Source: Selaginella tamariscina
Taxonomy: Eukaryota; Streptophyta; Lycopodiopsida; Selaginellales; Selaginellaceae
Direction of reading: 5' to 3'
Length of the DNA: 64,000 bases
Assembly (NCBI GenBank): GCA_003024785.1
Contig: PUQB01000469.1
Span: forward strand, 134,547 to 198,546
Part shown: positions 26,050-39,300 of the stretch, piece after piece
Position numbering within the stretch: position 1 is the first letter of the stretch
How the letters are laid out: each line of letters begins with the position of its first letter
Made by a program: the position numbers and the translations under genes
The notes under the pieces: generated by a model
Told to the model about the DNA's origin: nothing
The model's database searches: none
Seen by the model: only the letters and a program-made list of their open reading frames with translations

Positions 26050-27290
26050 CATAAATCTACTTAAAATATTCTTGAAGTAATGTGATCAAAGATACTTGTG
26101 AGAGAAAAAAATTCATTTTTAATATTGTTAATACGGGTATTTACAAGTGAAACTCTTGTTTTTATTTCATTATTTCTTTTGTATTCATAAGTAATGAAGT
26201 ATGTATACAAAATTATGTTAAATCCATGTAATTTGAATATATTCACATTAATGTGTTTATATCTGATATATATTAAATTATTATTTTATTTTAGCTACTC
26301 GTATATATTCAACATTGTTTTTAGTTTCAGGAAAAGAGTATTTTATTCCATGTATTTTATTTGAATCTTTTCAAATTATACAGCGTATAAATAATCAATA
26401 TTAATTATATTTATACTGTAACTTTAAATATAATTGTTATAGAGCATTTTAATCCCTCTCTGTATAATTACTTTTGATACATGTCAACAACAGTATAGGC
26501 CCGTAATTTGTAATGCTGACTAATTAATAATAATCAATAATTTAAATAAAAAGTCATAATAATTACTATGTAGGTACAGAGCATCTTTTAAAAAGGATAT
26601 CAAGAATGTGTTAATAAATATATCACACTTCATAATTATGCTTTCTTGTGAAGAAATTTCAATGGTTCTTTACTAGTAAATGTAAAGTATATGTTAACTA
26701 TATTACAAAAGAGAACATAATTGTGAAGTGTGGTATATCTATTAACACATTTATAATATTCCTTTTAAAAAATGTTTGTACTCATGTGGTAACTGTTGCA
26801 ACTTTTTCATTGAGAATATTGAATCATTATTATTTAATAATTAGTCAACACTACAAAGCTTATGTACTATTATGTGATGTGTATTAAAAAGATGATTAAT
26901 ATGGAAAAAGGTTGAAAATGCTTTATAATAATTATATTAAAGTTACAATATAAACATAATAAATAAATATAATTAATACTAATTATATATATGTGTATAT
27001 TTAAGAAATTCCAAACAAAATACATGAAATAAATATTCTTTTTTCTTGAAACCAAAAATATAATGTTAAATATATATAATAATTAAAATAAAATAATAAT
27101 TTTAATATACAAATTGGATACAAACACATTAACGTGAATATATTTAAAAACTAAATTAATTTGACATAATTTTATACACATACTTATGAATATGAGAGAA
27201 ACCATGAATAAAAGCAAATGTTTCACTTGCAAATACCTACATTAATAACAATTACGAGTGACTTTTTTCCTCTCACAAGTACCTCTACAC
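26050..27290. mobile_element. Long-inverted-repeat (foldback-like) element
   Basis: Arms of roughly 300-350 bp, at 26050-26380 and 26940-27290, are inverted repeats that begin GATACTTGTGAGAG and GGTACTTGTGAGAG on facing strands. The interior of about 0.5 kb is AT-rich with no gene. A further single arm lies at 55375-55740. Target duplications are not clear. Confidence 0.5.
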
Positions 27291-27379
27291 ATATTATTTA
27301 TGTATGTAGGCTTGGAATTGAGATATGCATGCATATGTAACAAAAATGTGTGTGTGCGCGTTTTAGTTCTTAAAAATGT

Positions 27380-28132
27380 GTGAAAGTTTCGGCAGGACGA
27401 ATAGCACTAGTCCATTGGGAGTGAACAAGGAATATCCTCAAGTAGAAGAAGAGTGGAAGGATCTCCACCGGACGATCCCACTGTTAGCCGCTGTGATGAT
27501 CTTCCGAGCAAAGTCCTTCGGGTAATTACACAGTTGGTTACTGTATTGTGTGTGCATTGCATTTCTGTAATGCTTTTTCTCTCCAGTTTGATGATGAAGA
27601 TTTCGAAGAGAGCCAACATTAAACCACACCATTGCAGCTGCCGTTGGACCCTAGTGATCCATCTAAAACACCTTGTGCTACTGCCGAGGACACAAGCTCA
27701 GCGCCCGTGCTGGATCGAAGCTAGTGACGAAGGTAAAACCTTTAAACACATAACCAGAAAACAAGGCCAAGACTACACTTGTTAGATAAGAGATGACCCT
27801 ATATACAATCATGACAAGCTGTGAAGGAGAGAAGTCCTCTCCAGCTCGGGATTGGGCAAGTTGTACTCAGAAGACCACGTGCCGTGTACAGAGGACGTAC
27901 TAGAGAGATTAGAGAAGCAACGTTGTATACAACAAGAGAGTAGCAGGTATAGTGATGCCCGTTGGTGCCAGAAGTTGATGTTGTATAGACGAGGCACTTA
28001 ACCTTGTGCTAGACCAGTATAGAGAGGGTAACTACCGGCCATGTGTGAACCTGGTAGCGGAAGTTAATGAGTATATTCTGACGTGGAGGGAGATGACGTT
28101 GGATGAGCTAGTGGAAGCTGATATGTGGTAAG
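27380..28132 (+). pseudogene. Companion gene X, copy 2
   Basis: Exon-like blocks are at 27400-27521 (GVNKEYPQVEEEWKDLHRT, then a GT donor), 27588-27735 (FDDEDFEESQH, stop, then LQLPLDPSDPS) and 27880-28132 (EDVLERLEKQR, a frame change, then NYRPCVNLVAEVNEYILTW and DELVEADMW stop). The in-frame TAA after FDDEDFEESQH is shared with copy 1, so it may be a true terminator with the rest being 3' sequence, or an inherited lesion. It ends about 260 bp from the convergent AKR copy B stop. Confidence 0.5.
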
Positions 28133-28390
28133 TGGAGGGGGTTTAGGAATGAGAGGGTGGAAATCGGGGTGGATTGAGAGCGTACGATCTCGCGTAACAC
28201 GATCAAAGATCTTATTTCCGAGTTCGTAGGAGTATCCACGGCCAGGACAGCATGAGGAATAACAGAGAATGAAATCACTCGATAATAGATTTTAACACGT
28301 TCAGATTAACGTCATTAACGCTCACATAGAAGCACGCATGCACATTATTCAGTTTTATTGCAAACATGACATAAGACATCGAAAGTCTTT

Positions 28391-29626
28391 CTACTTCTTC
28401 CAAGAAGAGAGAGGAGGTGTAGATGCAAATCTCCAAGTGAAGGACATGTGAATGTCGTTGTATCTATTGCCATGGACAGCAGCAGAAGAAACAGCATTCT
28501 CAATCTCCTTGACCTCTTCCTGAGATAGACTAACATTGAGAGCACCAATGTTCTCCTCCAAGTTCTTCGCCTTAGTCGTGCCTGGGATGGGCACAATATC
28601 ATCGCCTTTGCTACGGAGCCATGCAAGTGCAAGCTGCCCAGCAGTACAATTCTTCTTTGTAGCTATCTCACACAACTTCTGGTATATCATCTTGTTTCGC
28701 TCCAGATTCTCACCTTGGAACCTTGGATTCACCTGCAATACTCATCATATACATGTGTGTGTGTTTGTGCGCGCGTGTGTACCTTACGGGAATCATTTTC
28801 TGCAAGCTCTTCCACAACAGCCTTTCCAGAGAAAAAGCCTCGCCCCAGAGGACTGTATGCAACTATTCCAATTCCTAGCTCCCTGCACAAAAGAATAAGT
28901 TACATATACAGTATATTGCATCAAATATACCTGCAAGTTGGAATGATGTCTTCTTCAACATCGCGAGACCAGAGAGAGTATTCAATTTGCACCGCTGTGA
29001 TGGGATGAACAGCATGAGCACGACGGATATCAGAAGAAGATGCCTCAGACAAACCGATGTACTTGACTTTGCCTTCCTCCACCAATTTTTTCATTTCCCC
29101 AACCTAGTTAAGATTTGTCTCTTTAATTACATCTCAATACACACACACACACACAACTTACGGTGATTTCAATTGGAACTTTAGTATCCACACGGTGCTG
29201 ATAATACAGATCAATGCAATCGACATCCAGTCGCTTCAAGCTTGCCTCACAAGCCGCACGAACATATTCAGGCTCTCCATGGATGCTCCAGTTTCCTTTC
29301 TCATCGAAGGAATTGGCAAACTTAGTTGCAAGTTGCACTTTCGCTCTGTACCCTTTGATTGCCTAAGAATACAAACGGTGTACTACACGCTCCGATGGCA
29401 TGCAAGATGTTAGACATACCTTTCCTAGTAAGATCTCATTTGTGTGAGGTCCATACACATCTGCTGTGTCCATGAAAGTGGTGCCTGATTCAATGGCCTT
29501 GCGAATGAGAGCAACCATTTCTTCTTCTGGCTTTGGAGGGCCATAGAAAGCAGACATGCCCATGCAGCCAAGTCCCTGCTTTGAGACATCAAGTCCCTGA
29601 GAACCGAGCTTCACAAGAGGCGCCAT
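28391..29626 (-). CDS. NADPH-dependent aldo-keto reductase, copy B (intact)
   Basis: Five exons with GT-AG introns are at 29420-29626, 29162-29362, 28931-29103, 28783-28882 and 28391-28732. They total 1023 bp and encode 340 aa, the usual length for plant AKR13/perakine-reductase-like enzymes, which reduce aldehydes or ketones with NADPH in the cytosol. The protein begins [20 protein letters not shown]. The catalytic tetrad is visible as Asp53 and Tyr58 (FMDTADVYG), Lys83 (LATKF) and His125 (LYYQH). GLSEASS and [13 protein letters not shown] are cofactor-site blocks. I chose the ATG at 29626 because homologues start there; an in-frame ATG at 29686 would add 20 residues. This is the only copy of four here with every exon in frame. 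The substrate is unknown. Confidence 0.92.
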
Positions 29627-29727
29627 AGCTGCAAAAGAGATAGGTCTTCCACTGTGACTAGTTGTCCTTTCATTGGCCGCCGTCATTTTTTGACTCCCAA
29701 GCCTAAGGGTTTATCATAAGATGGTTT

Positions 29728-30634
29728 GGCCGATTCACATTGCACATTAACTTGTGAATATTTAATGCAATTGTCTTTACACCGGTTAATATGTGAACAT
29801 TAACTAAATTTAATGTAATTGTTTTTACACCGGCCAAATTTAATGCAATTGTGTTTACACCGGTTAATATGTAAACATTAATTAAATTTAATGTAATTAT
29901 TTTTACATCGGCCTGAACATTAATTAAATTTTAAAAAGATAATGTAATATTGTTTATTAATGTTACACAAATTAAAAATTAAATTAAAAATAATGTTCAA
30001 CTTGTAAAATTTAGCATTAACTTAATGCTAAATTTTAATACCAAGGCCTTAGGGTTTACATTAGGGCATATAAATGACAAGAGCTCCAAACAAGTAATTA
30101 TGTGTGGGTTAAAATAAGAAATGGAGCCCTCACATTTAATTCTGTAGGTAAGGAAGTGTTACAAGTAGGAGATGTATAACTAAATTTTTTAAATATAATA
30201 ATAAATGAATTAGACAATAGTGATCTGGAAGGAGATCGTAATCGTCCATCTCATGACTTCTCTTCTTGAGACTTTTAAACAAGGCAAGGTAAAGTATAAT
30301 ATGGACTTGAATACTTTGTAATTGCAGTGTAAATAAAATACAAAATTTAATATTTTAATATAAAGTTAATATAAAATATTTATGAAAACACATATACGTT
30401 AATAATTCTAATGTAATAATACAGTGTGAAGTCATTTACATAACATTAAATTAAGTTAGGCTACATTAACTAAATGTTTTTTTAATGTTGTGATTAATTA
30501 ATGTTGTTGTCAAGATCAATAAAGTTAATTAATAATATTAAATTAATAATAGTTAATGTAATGTTCATAACTTAATGTGTAGTGTGAATCGGCGTTTTAA
30601 GTCAGAGAACTTAACGTTTGGTGTGAATCGGCCC
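29728..30634. mobile_element. Non-autonomous TIR element (MITE-like) upstream of AKR copy B
   Basis: The ends are perfect 12-bp inverted repeats GGCCGATTCACA (29728-29739 and 30622-30633). It interrupts the AKR upstream region that is continuous in copy A near 22750. The interior is AT-rich with tandem TTTACACCGGTTAAT units near 29775-29910. There are no ORFs and no convincing target duplication. Confidence 0.55.
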
Positions 30635-30649
30635 ATAAGTCAGAGGTAC

Positions 30650-31220
30650 TTCATCCACGTAAACCACTGAAGAATATTTGGTAGGTGTATAAAAATTATA
30701 GAAAGAGGGTTGTTTTTCTTTGGATATATAATATACGTGAGAGGTACTGTTTTATATACCTCTCACGTATATATACGCAAGTCGCTTATATGTTTTTATA
30801 AAGATATCCCACCATCTCTAGGGTTCCGATCTTATACCTCCAGCATCATAGACAAGAAAGACGCACAACCTATACGTACATAGATACGCACACAGACACG
30901 TATGTTAGTATAAATGTGTACATACAACAAACGAGTGTTCACCCATTATGTGTAGTCAAGCACATACGTCGTGTATACATGTATATCCGTAGGTTGCACA
31001 AACAAACCGGTTTTCTTGAACAAAACTCGGAAAGAGCAAGAACAATGCTCAACTCTCCCTCCACATTCTCTCCACTTGTGCAGATGTAAAACAAACCTCT
31101 AGAGAGCAGGCAAAATTCGAGTATAACTTCAACAGCATTTGCACGCACACGCACACACACACATGCATTTACTTTGGAAGCTATCATATATATAGACTTT
31201 CTTCTAGTGTAGAATATTAA
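30650..31220 (-). promoter_or_regulatory. Conserved upstream block of AKR copy B
   Basis: This is the same block as 22800-23340. The hairpin has 16-bp arms at 30731-30746 and 30757-30772 around a 10-nt loop. It was displaced from the gene by the insertion at 29728-30634. Confidence 0.5.
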
Positions 31221-31444
31221 TATTATATATGAAAAATGCAGATTCAAATTATTGTTAGGAGCACTAAGTGAGTTACCACGTGACCTCTTCACTTGGATAA
31301 ACAAGTTCCCAAGTAGTTCTAGCCTTCCCAAACGCAACGCCTCTAAGGAAGCAAGAACATGTGGCTTCTATGGAGGAGCTTATCAAGATTTGCCAAAGTT
31401 ACTGTACTACTGGCTACTCAGGAGAGAGATATTAAGAGATATCA

Positions 31445-31452
31445 CTAAATAT
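31445..31452. repeat. Target-site duplication, left, Element 2
   Basis: CTAAATAT is repeated at 40251-40258. Confidence 0.8.
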
Positions 31453-31502
31453 CGGGGCACGGCGAAATTCGAGCGCAGGTCAACAGCTTGACCTAGATTT
31501 CT

Positions 31503-31639
31503 GAATATTCTTGAATATTCGTTGTTCCGTACGATTTCCGTCTAAATATCCTCGAATATTCTGTACAGAAATTTTTCGTACTGCCAAGTGTACACACAAT
31601 TGGACTTTCCAAAATTTTCAAGAATATTCTAGAATATTC
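31503..31639. promoter_or_regulatory. Subterminal GAATATTC arrays, left end of Element 2
   Basis: Four perfect alternating GAA/TTC units lie at 31503-31520 and five at 31617-31639, all with 2-bp spacers. Another GAATATTC is near 31554. They lie at the 3' side of the transposase gene. Confidence 0.6.
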
Positions 31640-31739
31640 TAGTGCGGCGGTCGCATACAAAATATGGTAGTATATTTTGTTGTATTTAAAGAAAATATAT
31701 GTTAAATTACTTAAAAATATGCTAAGCATAAAATTACCA

Positions 31740-34700
31740 TTAAAATTTATATTGAAAATTATAAGTTTGAAATAATAAATATAAAACCGAAGCTGTTTGA
31801 AAACAAACCAAACACACTAAATAAATGTGGAGGATGAGGTTCCTTGGTAGCATCAATAAAGAACTTAGTTCACGGGGTGCAAGTGTACGACGTTGCAAAT
31901 GCTTGACAACTCGAGGATCAGCTCCCAGTACACGCTTGTAAACAAAATACATATGTTTGCAAGGCACCCACTGACGACCATTGCAGAACTCCGAGCATGA
32001 ACAAGATGGTGCGCTACAAATGACAACCCAAGCAGATGTATGGTCGTTGTCACATACTCTGAAGCGAATGCATGTTGGAGGATCAACCACGTCAACTTCT
32101 GCGACATATGCTCCCAACGTCAAACATGCTTCAAAACTTACCTGTTGTTTCTTAGACATCCCTAAAGGTGTTCTTGTTGCACGACCACTTGCAGGAACAG
32201 GAGGTCCACGAAATTGTGCAGGGGGTGTTGAAAATCCAGTGACTCCAACAGGAACTGAAGGAACATGAGGTGTTGAAAAACCTGGCACTCCTGCATGAGC
32301 TGAAGGAAGCCCAGCTAGCATAAAACCTGATCTTGCCAGATCATTGATCTCCATTGCTATCAGCTTCGTGCCCACTTGAACTTTCCAAACCGAGGTAGAA
32401 GCTGGCGGAGAAACAATAGTTGGTCTTGGATGTCTGTTGCAAAGCATGTTTGTTGGACAAAAATACATCATTTGTGAGCGAAAGCATTCTTCACCAGTTT
32501 CTTTGTCATTGTATCTGATCCTTCCAAAAAAACAAGGAGCAGCCACTCGATTACCACTAGGACTGATCTTTTTGTCACAAGCACTCCACTGACCTCCTGA
32601 AGAGGGAAAGCCTGCCAGACATTTCACAGAACTTCTTTCACCACATCTTCTAATCGCCCATTGTCCAGGTGTAACATCTTGTTCTTCAACCAGAACATAT
32701 TCTTCATGTTCTTCTGCAAGTTGAAAATCCAATCGTCGCTTCCGTCTACACTGTGTTGGAATAACCTGTTCACTATAGAAGATGTCCGGTCGGTGGGATC
32801 GTTCAGCCTCTGACCCCATATTTCTTTGCACAGTGCGATGTTCAACATTCGTGGCAGCCACAAAAGCAGTATCCTGCATGCTTGATGGAGCAACATCTTC
32901 AACTAAGTCGATGATAACCTTTGCTGTAGGTGTTGTTGAGTTAGCATTTGACATTCTTCTCTCGAACCTTGCTGAGAGCTCCTCTGAAGTCGGCCCGGAA
33001 CCACTATACCTTCCATCTCTAAAAGCCTTCACAAGAGCACATTGTCGCACTGATTCAGTCAGGTCGTGGATTGTAGCTTGGTACAATGAAATGTATTTTG
33101 AATCTCTAGCCCTCCTCCATCTTCCGTGAACAGACTCCGACTGGTTTGTCATGGGCACAACCCTTGCAGCATTCTCCGGCATGCTTTCAAGAACAACATT
33201 TGAAATATGATTCTTCTGTCTTTCCCACCATGAAAACCACGTCTGCATAACTCCAACATCCTTCACATTTTCATTCCAAAAGCGGAAAAGATTATTTTCA
33301 ATTTCTTCACGATCAGTTGTTGATGTGGCTGTTGGCCATGATCTCAAAAGTTGAAGATGTTGTTGTTGATGTTCAAGAGGGACCCACTTCCTTGTCACAC
33401 GTTGTATGGCTTGTTCATAGTGAAAGATACAGCTCCGTTCACGTCCAGGAATTTCTTGGCCATTAAAGAACACATTCCTAATTGCTTGCCAGATCGCTCC
33501 TGCTTCATCGGACATAAACCCAGCGAACTGCACATTGTAGATTCCCTTCTCGGAACAGACATCCAACATAGCACGAAAAAACTTCTCCACAGCTCCAGCC
33601 GTTTGTCTCTTCATGTCACCATAAGCAATGGTGGATAATCGGCGCACACTATAAAATAATCAAAGAGTTAAGCAAACAACAAAAAGATAACATCTTACTT
33701 TGGGTCGTAAACATGCAATGCCAGAGTGATCCACTTATCAACAACACGGTGTGTGTGATCAAGTAGAACCCAACTCTTCTGCAAAGGGCCAAGAGGAGGT
33801 TGGCACATCCTTACATAATCGATTCCAGAACCTGGCCCTGAAACCGTCATCTTAAAAACTAATGCCTGGTCGTCTGAACCACGGAAATTCATCCCAGGAT
33901 AGTGAATCACGTGGATGAATGGGATAGACAACCTTCGTTTCAGCTCCAATAATCCATCAATATTCTCTGGCATTTCAGCAGCAGTTCTCTTTGCGGACGC
34001 TACCCATTGACGAACTCTGCATCAAAGGTATTATCAAAGAATGCTCAGCACAAAGTAAAACTCTAATTGTACCTTCGATTGTTTGATAATGGTTGCAAAT
34101 GATCCATGAGCTTATCCCAACTTCCAGGCTCAGAATTATCTAATAGAAACCAAAGATAGCATCTTTACATGCTGCCATTTCGATGACTCTTGGACTAGCT
34201 CTGGGAGTTCTTTCTGTTGCATTCTGGACCGCCATATGCATTTCTTCTTTGTTCGATGCAGAAACACCATCACCCACTGGATGTGAATGTTTTCCCTGGT
34301 GGATAAACAATCTAGTCTTGGTTATGTCGTCTGGGAAAACGCAAAACGCCACAGCATGACAAACTTCAAGGCACAATGGATTTTCTTTACAGAAAAAACA
34401 TGTCAATCCTTTTGCCAGTTTGTCGATTGAAGGTGGGGAAACAATACATCCTTTCCATTTAGTGCAGTTCGGAAATCCTGCCTTAGAAGCAGGGCAGTCC
34501 GGGTTGATACAGCAAAGGCTCCCAACACATTTGCTCCTGGACACCCTCGCTTGAAAATTCCAGTTGCTGGTCGTTCTGCTGTCCAGGTATGTCCATCCTC
34601 TTTCCGATTCATTCCTTTGTATTTGTATTCGGAAGGAGGGAGCTCAAAAATGACATCCCCATCATACGCAATAGGCAATTCATTTGTATGAATGATCGTG

Positions 34701-35032
34701 GAACCCTCGATAAGAATTCTTCCCTTTTTGCAGGTATTAGAAGTGAAAAGGTTCTTCAACGTTGAGTATTCAGAGTCAGAAGCAACGACAAGCTTAAACA
34801 ATGGTCCTTCATCCGGTAACAAAACATATCCTGGATTATCCTTCCCTCCAGCATCTTGGTCCTCGTTTATTTCGATCTCTAAAGCAGATTGCCCATGAAG
34901 AAGTTTAAAAAGACGAACACTTTGCCAATCAAAAATGCCAAAGAACGTTCTAATCTGATTAGTAAGAATGATTCCAACACCATCTATCACAGGAACATCG
35001 TGATCCAAATTGCCGTAAACAATCCTGGCCAT
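31740..35032 (-). CDS. MULE-like transposase gene of Element 2 (nearly complete)
   Basis: The gene reads 35032 to 31740 on the minus strand, in three main exons: about 34080-35032 (starting MARIVYGNLD), 33699-34016 and 31740-33648. The N-terminal part has a Cys/His domain (CVGSLCCINPDCP ... CFFCKENPLCLE ... IHQGKHSHP) like the GCM1/WRKY-type zinc fingers associated with MULEs. The core has LLDHTHRVV (probable first Asp) and FAGFMSDEAGAIWQAI (second Asp), followed by CIFHYEQAI (the C..H block after the second Asp). Near the C terminus is a SWIM zinc finger (CSCSEFC ... CKH). The last exon is one open frame of 635 codons. Two frameshifts are suspected in the first exon, near 34548 and 34142, so the copy may be inactive. 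The predicted role is to cut and join the element ends. Confidence 0.75.
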
Positions 35033-35599
35033 TTTGCAAGCAGTTACCACAAACGTGACAGAAAAACAACAGCATTACTTAATCATCTTTTGGTAAATAT
35101 CGGATATTACCATTTCAAAAATTCACAATCATGACTCAACGTGGGCGAATATTTAATTCAAGGAAACGTATAGATCTTAGATGCTAATATAGTATAGCAC
35201 TTCACGTAGAGATAGAGCAATCTTTATTGTCTTTTAAATAAATGTGTGTCTAATCTACATTCATCTGACATATTTATTTATGACTTGTTTATATTCTGTT
35301 AATTTATTATTATAATTATATAGTTATTTGATCCAGTATTTTATCAAATGTAGACATTAATAATACATATTTTTACACGAATATTTATTTAATTATATAA
35401 TAATATATTTTTTTAACATACAAATTTTTACTTAAATATGTGTTTGTATTTGTATCCTTTTATATAGTATGTTATTTATCGTAAGTATTATATACTGTTG
35501 TATGGTTTAATTAAACACAGTTTTATAGTTAAGGGTCAAAGGGTTAAGTGTTAGATTTTAGGGTAAAGGTTCAGGACTACCCATTCTTCTTCTCCATTC

Positions 35600-36337
35600 T
35601 CCATTGTTGAGAGAGGGCACTTTTGTTCTTTTTTTTGCGGCGACAAGAGGCTAGTGTGAGCGTCACGGCGACATGGCTACAGGTAAAATCTTATATATGT
35701 GTATAGTAATTTCTGTGAATGTATGTGCAAATTCAGTAGGATTTCTTTGTATTCACAAACGCACGCGCGTGTGCACACACACACACACCTCCGACGCATG
35801 AGTTATTGCCGATTTCGGCAAACACACACACACACACACACACATTTCCTGCCAATTCGGGCAGGAAATCCGTGTGTGTGTGTGTGTGTTTTTGCGCACA
35901 CACATAAATAACATTTTACACAATATTTAAAAAGACTTGTTATATATATATATAATATTTTATCTAATAAAACTTTATATATATATATATATATATATTA
36001 TATTATATGTATGTATATGAATTAAGACTTGTATATATGAGATGATGCTTTTTGTCTGTATATACATTGTGAAGAGATATGAATATACCCATATTCTCTC
36101 TCACAGACACATCACAAAACACAAACAACATTGCACACACACACACATAATCAACATTACACACATACACAAGGAACATTATATAGTGAGCACACACACA
36201 AACAACATTACACGTATAAATATGTGTGTGTGTGCGTGTGTGTCTATATATATTGATAGGTATACATATATAGTAAATGTGTGTCCATAAATTAAAACAA
36301 CTCACACACACACACTTATCAGTTGTTGTAATTGCAG
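35600..36337. promoter_or_regulatory. Intergenic region between the Element 2 genes
   Basis: It lies between divergent genes. It holds (CA)n/(TG)n tracts and two palindromes: TTGCCGATTTCGGCAA at 35806-35821, and ATTTCCTGCC with GGCAGGAAAT at 35844-35869. The second sits between (CA)n and (TG)n, so that 35822-35889 could fold into one long hairpin. A possible non-coding first exon ends at 35681 (donor ACAG/GTAAAA). Confidence 0.5.
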
Positions 36338-36338
36338 A

Positions 36339-39300
36339 ATGAGACAAAGGCAGAGTAAGAGACTACGAGATAAATACAAGACTTTGACACTTCAAGAACA
36401 TATCGTCCAAGAAGCTCTTGCAGATATGGCTCCAAAACCTCGTGGCAAGAAAGGAGGCCGAGGCGCCAAGCAACAACTGCAACACAAGAGATGATGCCGA
36501 CGAACAATGAACCTGTGGATAGTTCGCAAGTCATTGATGAACATACTGTGGTGAGTGAATGGATGCCTAGAAATAGGGAGATTGCAGGAAGCTCTGCAGA
36601 ACACGGTAATGCAGAGGAAGTACCGGATATTGATCTTGGTAGTAAAATGTTCAATAAGAAGAGGAAACTGGATGCTCCTGAGGATGTTGCCGAATCATAT
36701 GCAATTCCGGAGCGGCTGACACTTGAGGCTCCATCCAAGCTTCTTCGGGATCTTGTTATTCGGTATGACACGATATTGACACATCGCTACAAGGACGAGA
36801 CCACTACGTTCCAGTTGAGCTTGGTGAGCCTCCGCGTATCCCGGTTCACAGGTTGCTCCCACACCAACGTTTGAGGAATGTCACTAAGGACGGCGTGAAA
36901 GACCTTGTTGGATGGATTAGAGCTGAAGGATTTTACCAGGAGACGTCAGTGTTCACCTTATCTTTCGGACCACAGCTGAGTGCAGACGAACGCCGAAGTT
37001 GGAATGAGTCAGAAGCACAGGTCGATAGAGAGTTTGAAGCGGATTTGCATAAGCCAGCATTTTCTGCATGGTATCGATTTCTGAAAGATGCAAAGTTTCT
37101 GGTGTGGGATGGGAATCATCGTCGGGTTGCTTTGAACACTTTGCTTGCTGAAGAGCCAGGTTTGAAATGGACTTTGCGTGTACGTGCAACACTCATAGCA
37201 TCCACAGTGCAAGAGGAGAAGAGACTAATCGCTGCTTGCAATCGGTTGAATGAGTAAGTGACTTGTTTGTTTCATTATTTAAATACTAAATAAATGTTGT
37301 TTTGTTTTGCAGAGCAACTGCTCGTGTGGTTCCTACAACAATCATTCACACCTTGCAGTTCTTACGGAATTGTTGTGTGAAGTCTGCAGATCTTTCTACC
37401 GATCATGTTCTTCGCGGGATGCCGGAGGAAGATAGAAAAGCTGTGGAAGTGTGGAGATCGAACAGAAAAGAAGACGTTTGGTACGAGTATCCAAAGACGA
37501 CATTGGTGAAGATTTTTTGGGAGGTAATCTTTTCTTCTTCTTTTGACTGTTTTTTGATTTTCGGTTTCTTTTGCAGAATCAACTGAAGCGACAAATCGCT
37601 ACAAAACTTGCGAACAGAAAACCAAACCAGACAGAATCTCAGATCCTCTCCAGCGTTTACAAGACATTCACAGTTCGGATGAACAAATTCCTCACCATTG
37701 CTGATCCGGCGGTCGGTGAAGATTGGTTCAAGGCGATCACAGATATCACTATCAAACCATCAACGAAGCAAATAACTCTGGAGAAGCTTCAAATGCTCGC
37801 GAAGTCCCAGCTTCCTTCCAACGTCAAGGTTGATATCCTTGGAAAGCTTGTGCACATTCAAGAACGTGGCGTTCTTGAGAAGCTGGTGAACATGACGGAG
37901 AAAGACAAGAAGGAAGGTGTCACCGGCTGGCCTGACAAGGACTTCATCAAGTTTTTGCACATCTTTACTTACTGGTTCCAGGTAATTTAATATTTATATT
38001 TTTCATTTTTATTCGTTTTATCGTGCCAGGTCGCGGGAGCTAAAGAGCTTTTCGGCATGAGCAGTTAGTGAGAGTTTATGGCATGGTATAGAAGATGCAC
38101 AATGAAATTAAGTTGGATATGTACCAGAACATGCTCGAGAACAAGGAGTTCGGTGCGACAATTCCACCTCCTCGACTATTTGAGCTGGAAAAATCTGCAA
38201 AAAGAATGGCATTCAGGCAAGTTTTTTTTTGTTTCTTTACAGATTTTTATCTATTTTTACAGGTTTTTAAAATGGAAAAACGATGCACTCCCTGAAGATT
38301 TCAAAGAGTGGATGGATGTTACCAAGGATTCTAGCATGTGGAGCCGGTTGTTACGTGATATCAGTGATTACGAAGTGGAACACTGTCCTTTCTGGCTGGA
38401 TTTCCTTCCTGGTGACTGTCCCGAATGGGAGATGGCCAGCTATAAGATACACAAGGATGATCGGCGAGAGCTATTATGGAAGAACGACAATGCTGCAAGG
38501 AAGCTCCATGTGAAGATGGATATCAGGTATGCTAGATCGGCGAGCAAGGTCAGCAAGGGACAAGCTTCTTCTTCAGCCCCATCCTTCATCTCGGCTGGAT
38601 TGGAAGAAGATGATATGTTGAGGATGGTGATGCCTGAGAAGGGAAATGGAAGCTGGGAAATCATTCATGCAGATTCAGAGAACCTTGCAGTCCAGTACTT
38701 CAAAGCCGGAAGGCCTTTTCCGTCAGGATTGAAGGAGCTTGAGGATTGGATCGTGAGTCACAAGTCAAGTTGGACTATTCATGTGTTTGGTGCGAAGCCT
38801 CCACCAAAATGCATCCAGGGAGCTGTTGATCTCGTTGTCATCGACCCGCCTACCGGATGCGTTGCTGAGGCAGGCGGGATGGTGGATCAATACACGAAGT
38901 TCTCGGATGCTTTGCTGAAGAACTTGGTGAACCTTGCTTTCGGGATATTAGACAGAGCTGGCCATGTGGTGTGTTTGTGCTACCGGATGATGTTCTAGCT
39001 TTGAAGAACACTGCAGAAACTTGCAAGCTAAAGTTTCTGCAGATGAGTTATGTGCACACGACAAAGTCATGGGGATACCGTTTCTCTAGAAAGGTAATTC
39101 TTCTTTTTGAGAATGTCATTTTTAATGTTTATTTTTTCAGGAAAGCATCATTGCCATGTGTATTTTTGGTTCCCCCTACTCTAAGGTTGCCAAGAACAAG
39201 GAGATCTTGGACACTCGCTACACTCTTCTTTTTGATGAGCCAGAAGATTTCCAGCTCCCATGGTATAATGTTGTTTGTTATTTCTCATGTTTAATATTGT

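Noticed and set aside
31493-31729. Minus-strand ORF at the left end of Element 2
   Set aside because: It is a translation of the GAATATTC arrays and AT-rich subterminal DNA.
35699-36347. Open frames of 70-114 codons rich in His, Thr, Cys and Val on both strands
   Set aside because: They are translations of (CA)n/(GT)n microsatellites. Similar His/Thr-rich frames at 23.1, 46.8, 48.0 and 58.1 kb were dropped for the same reason.
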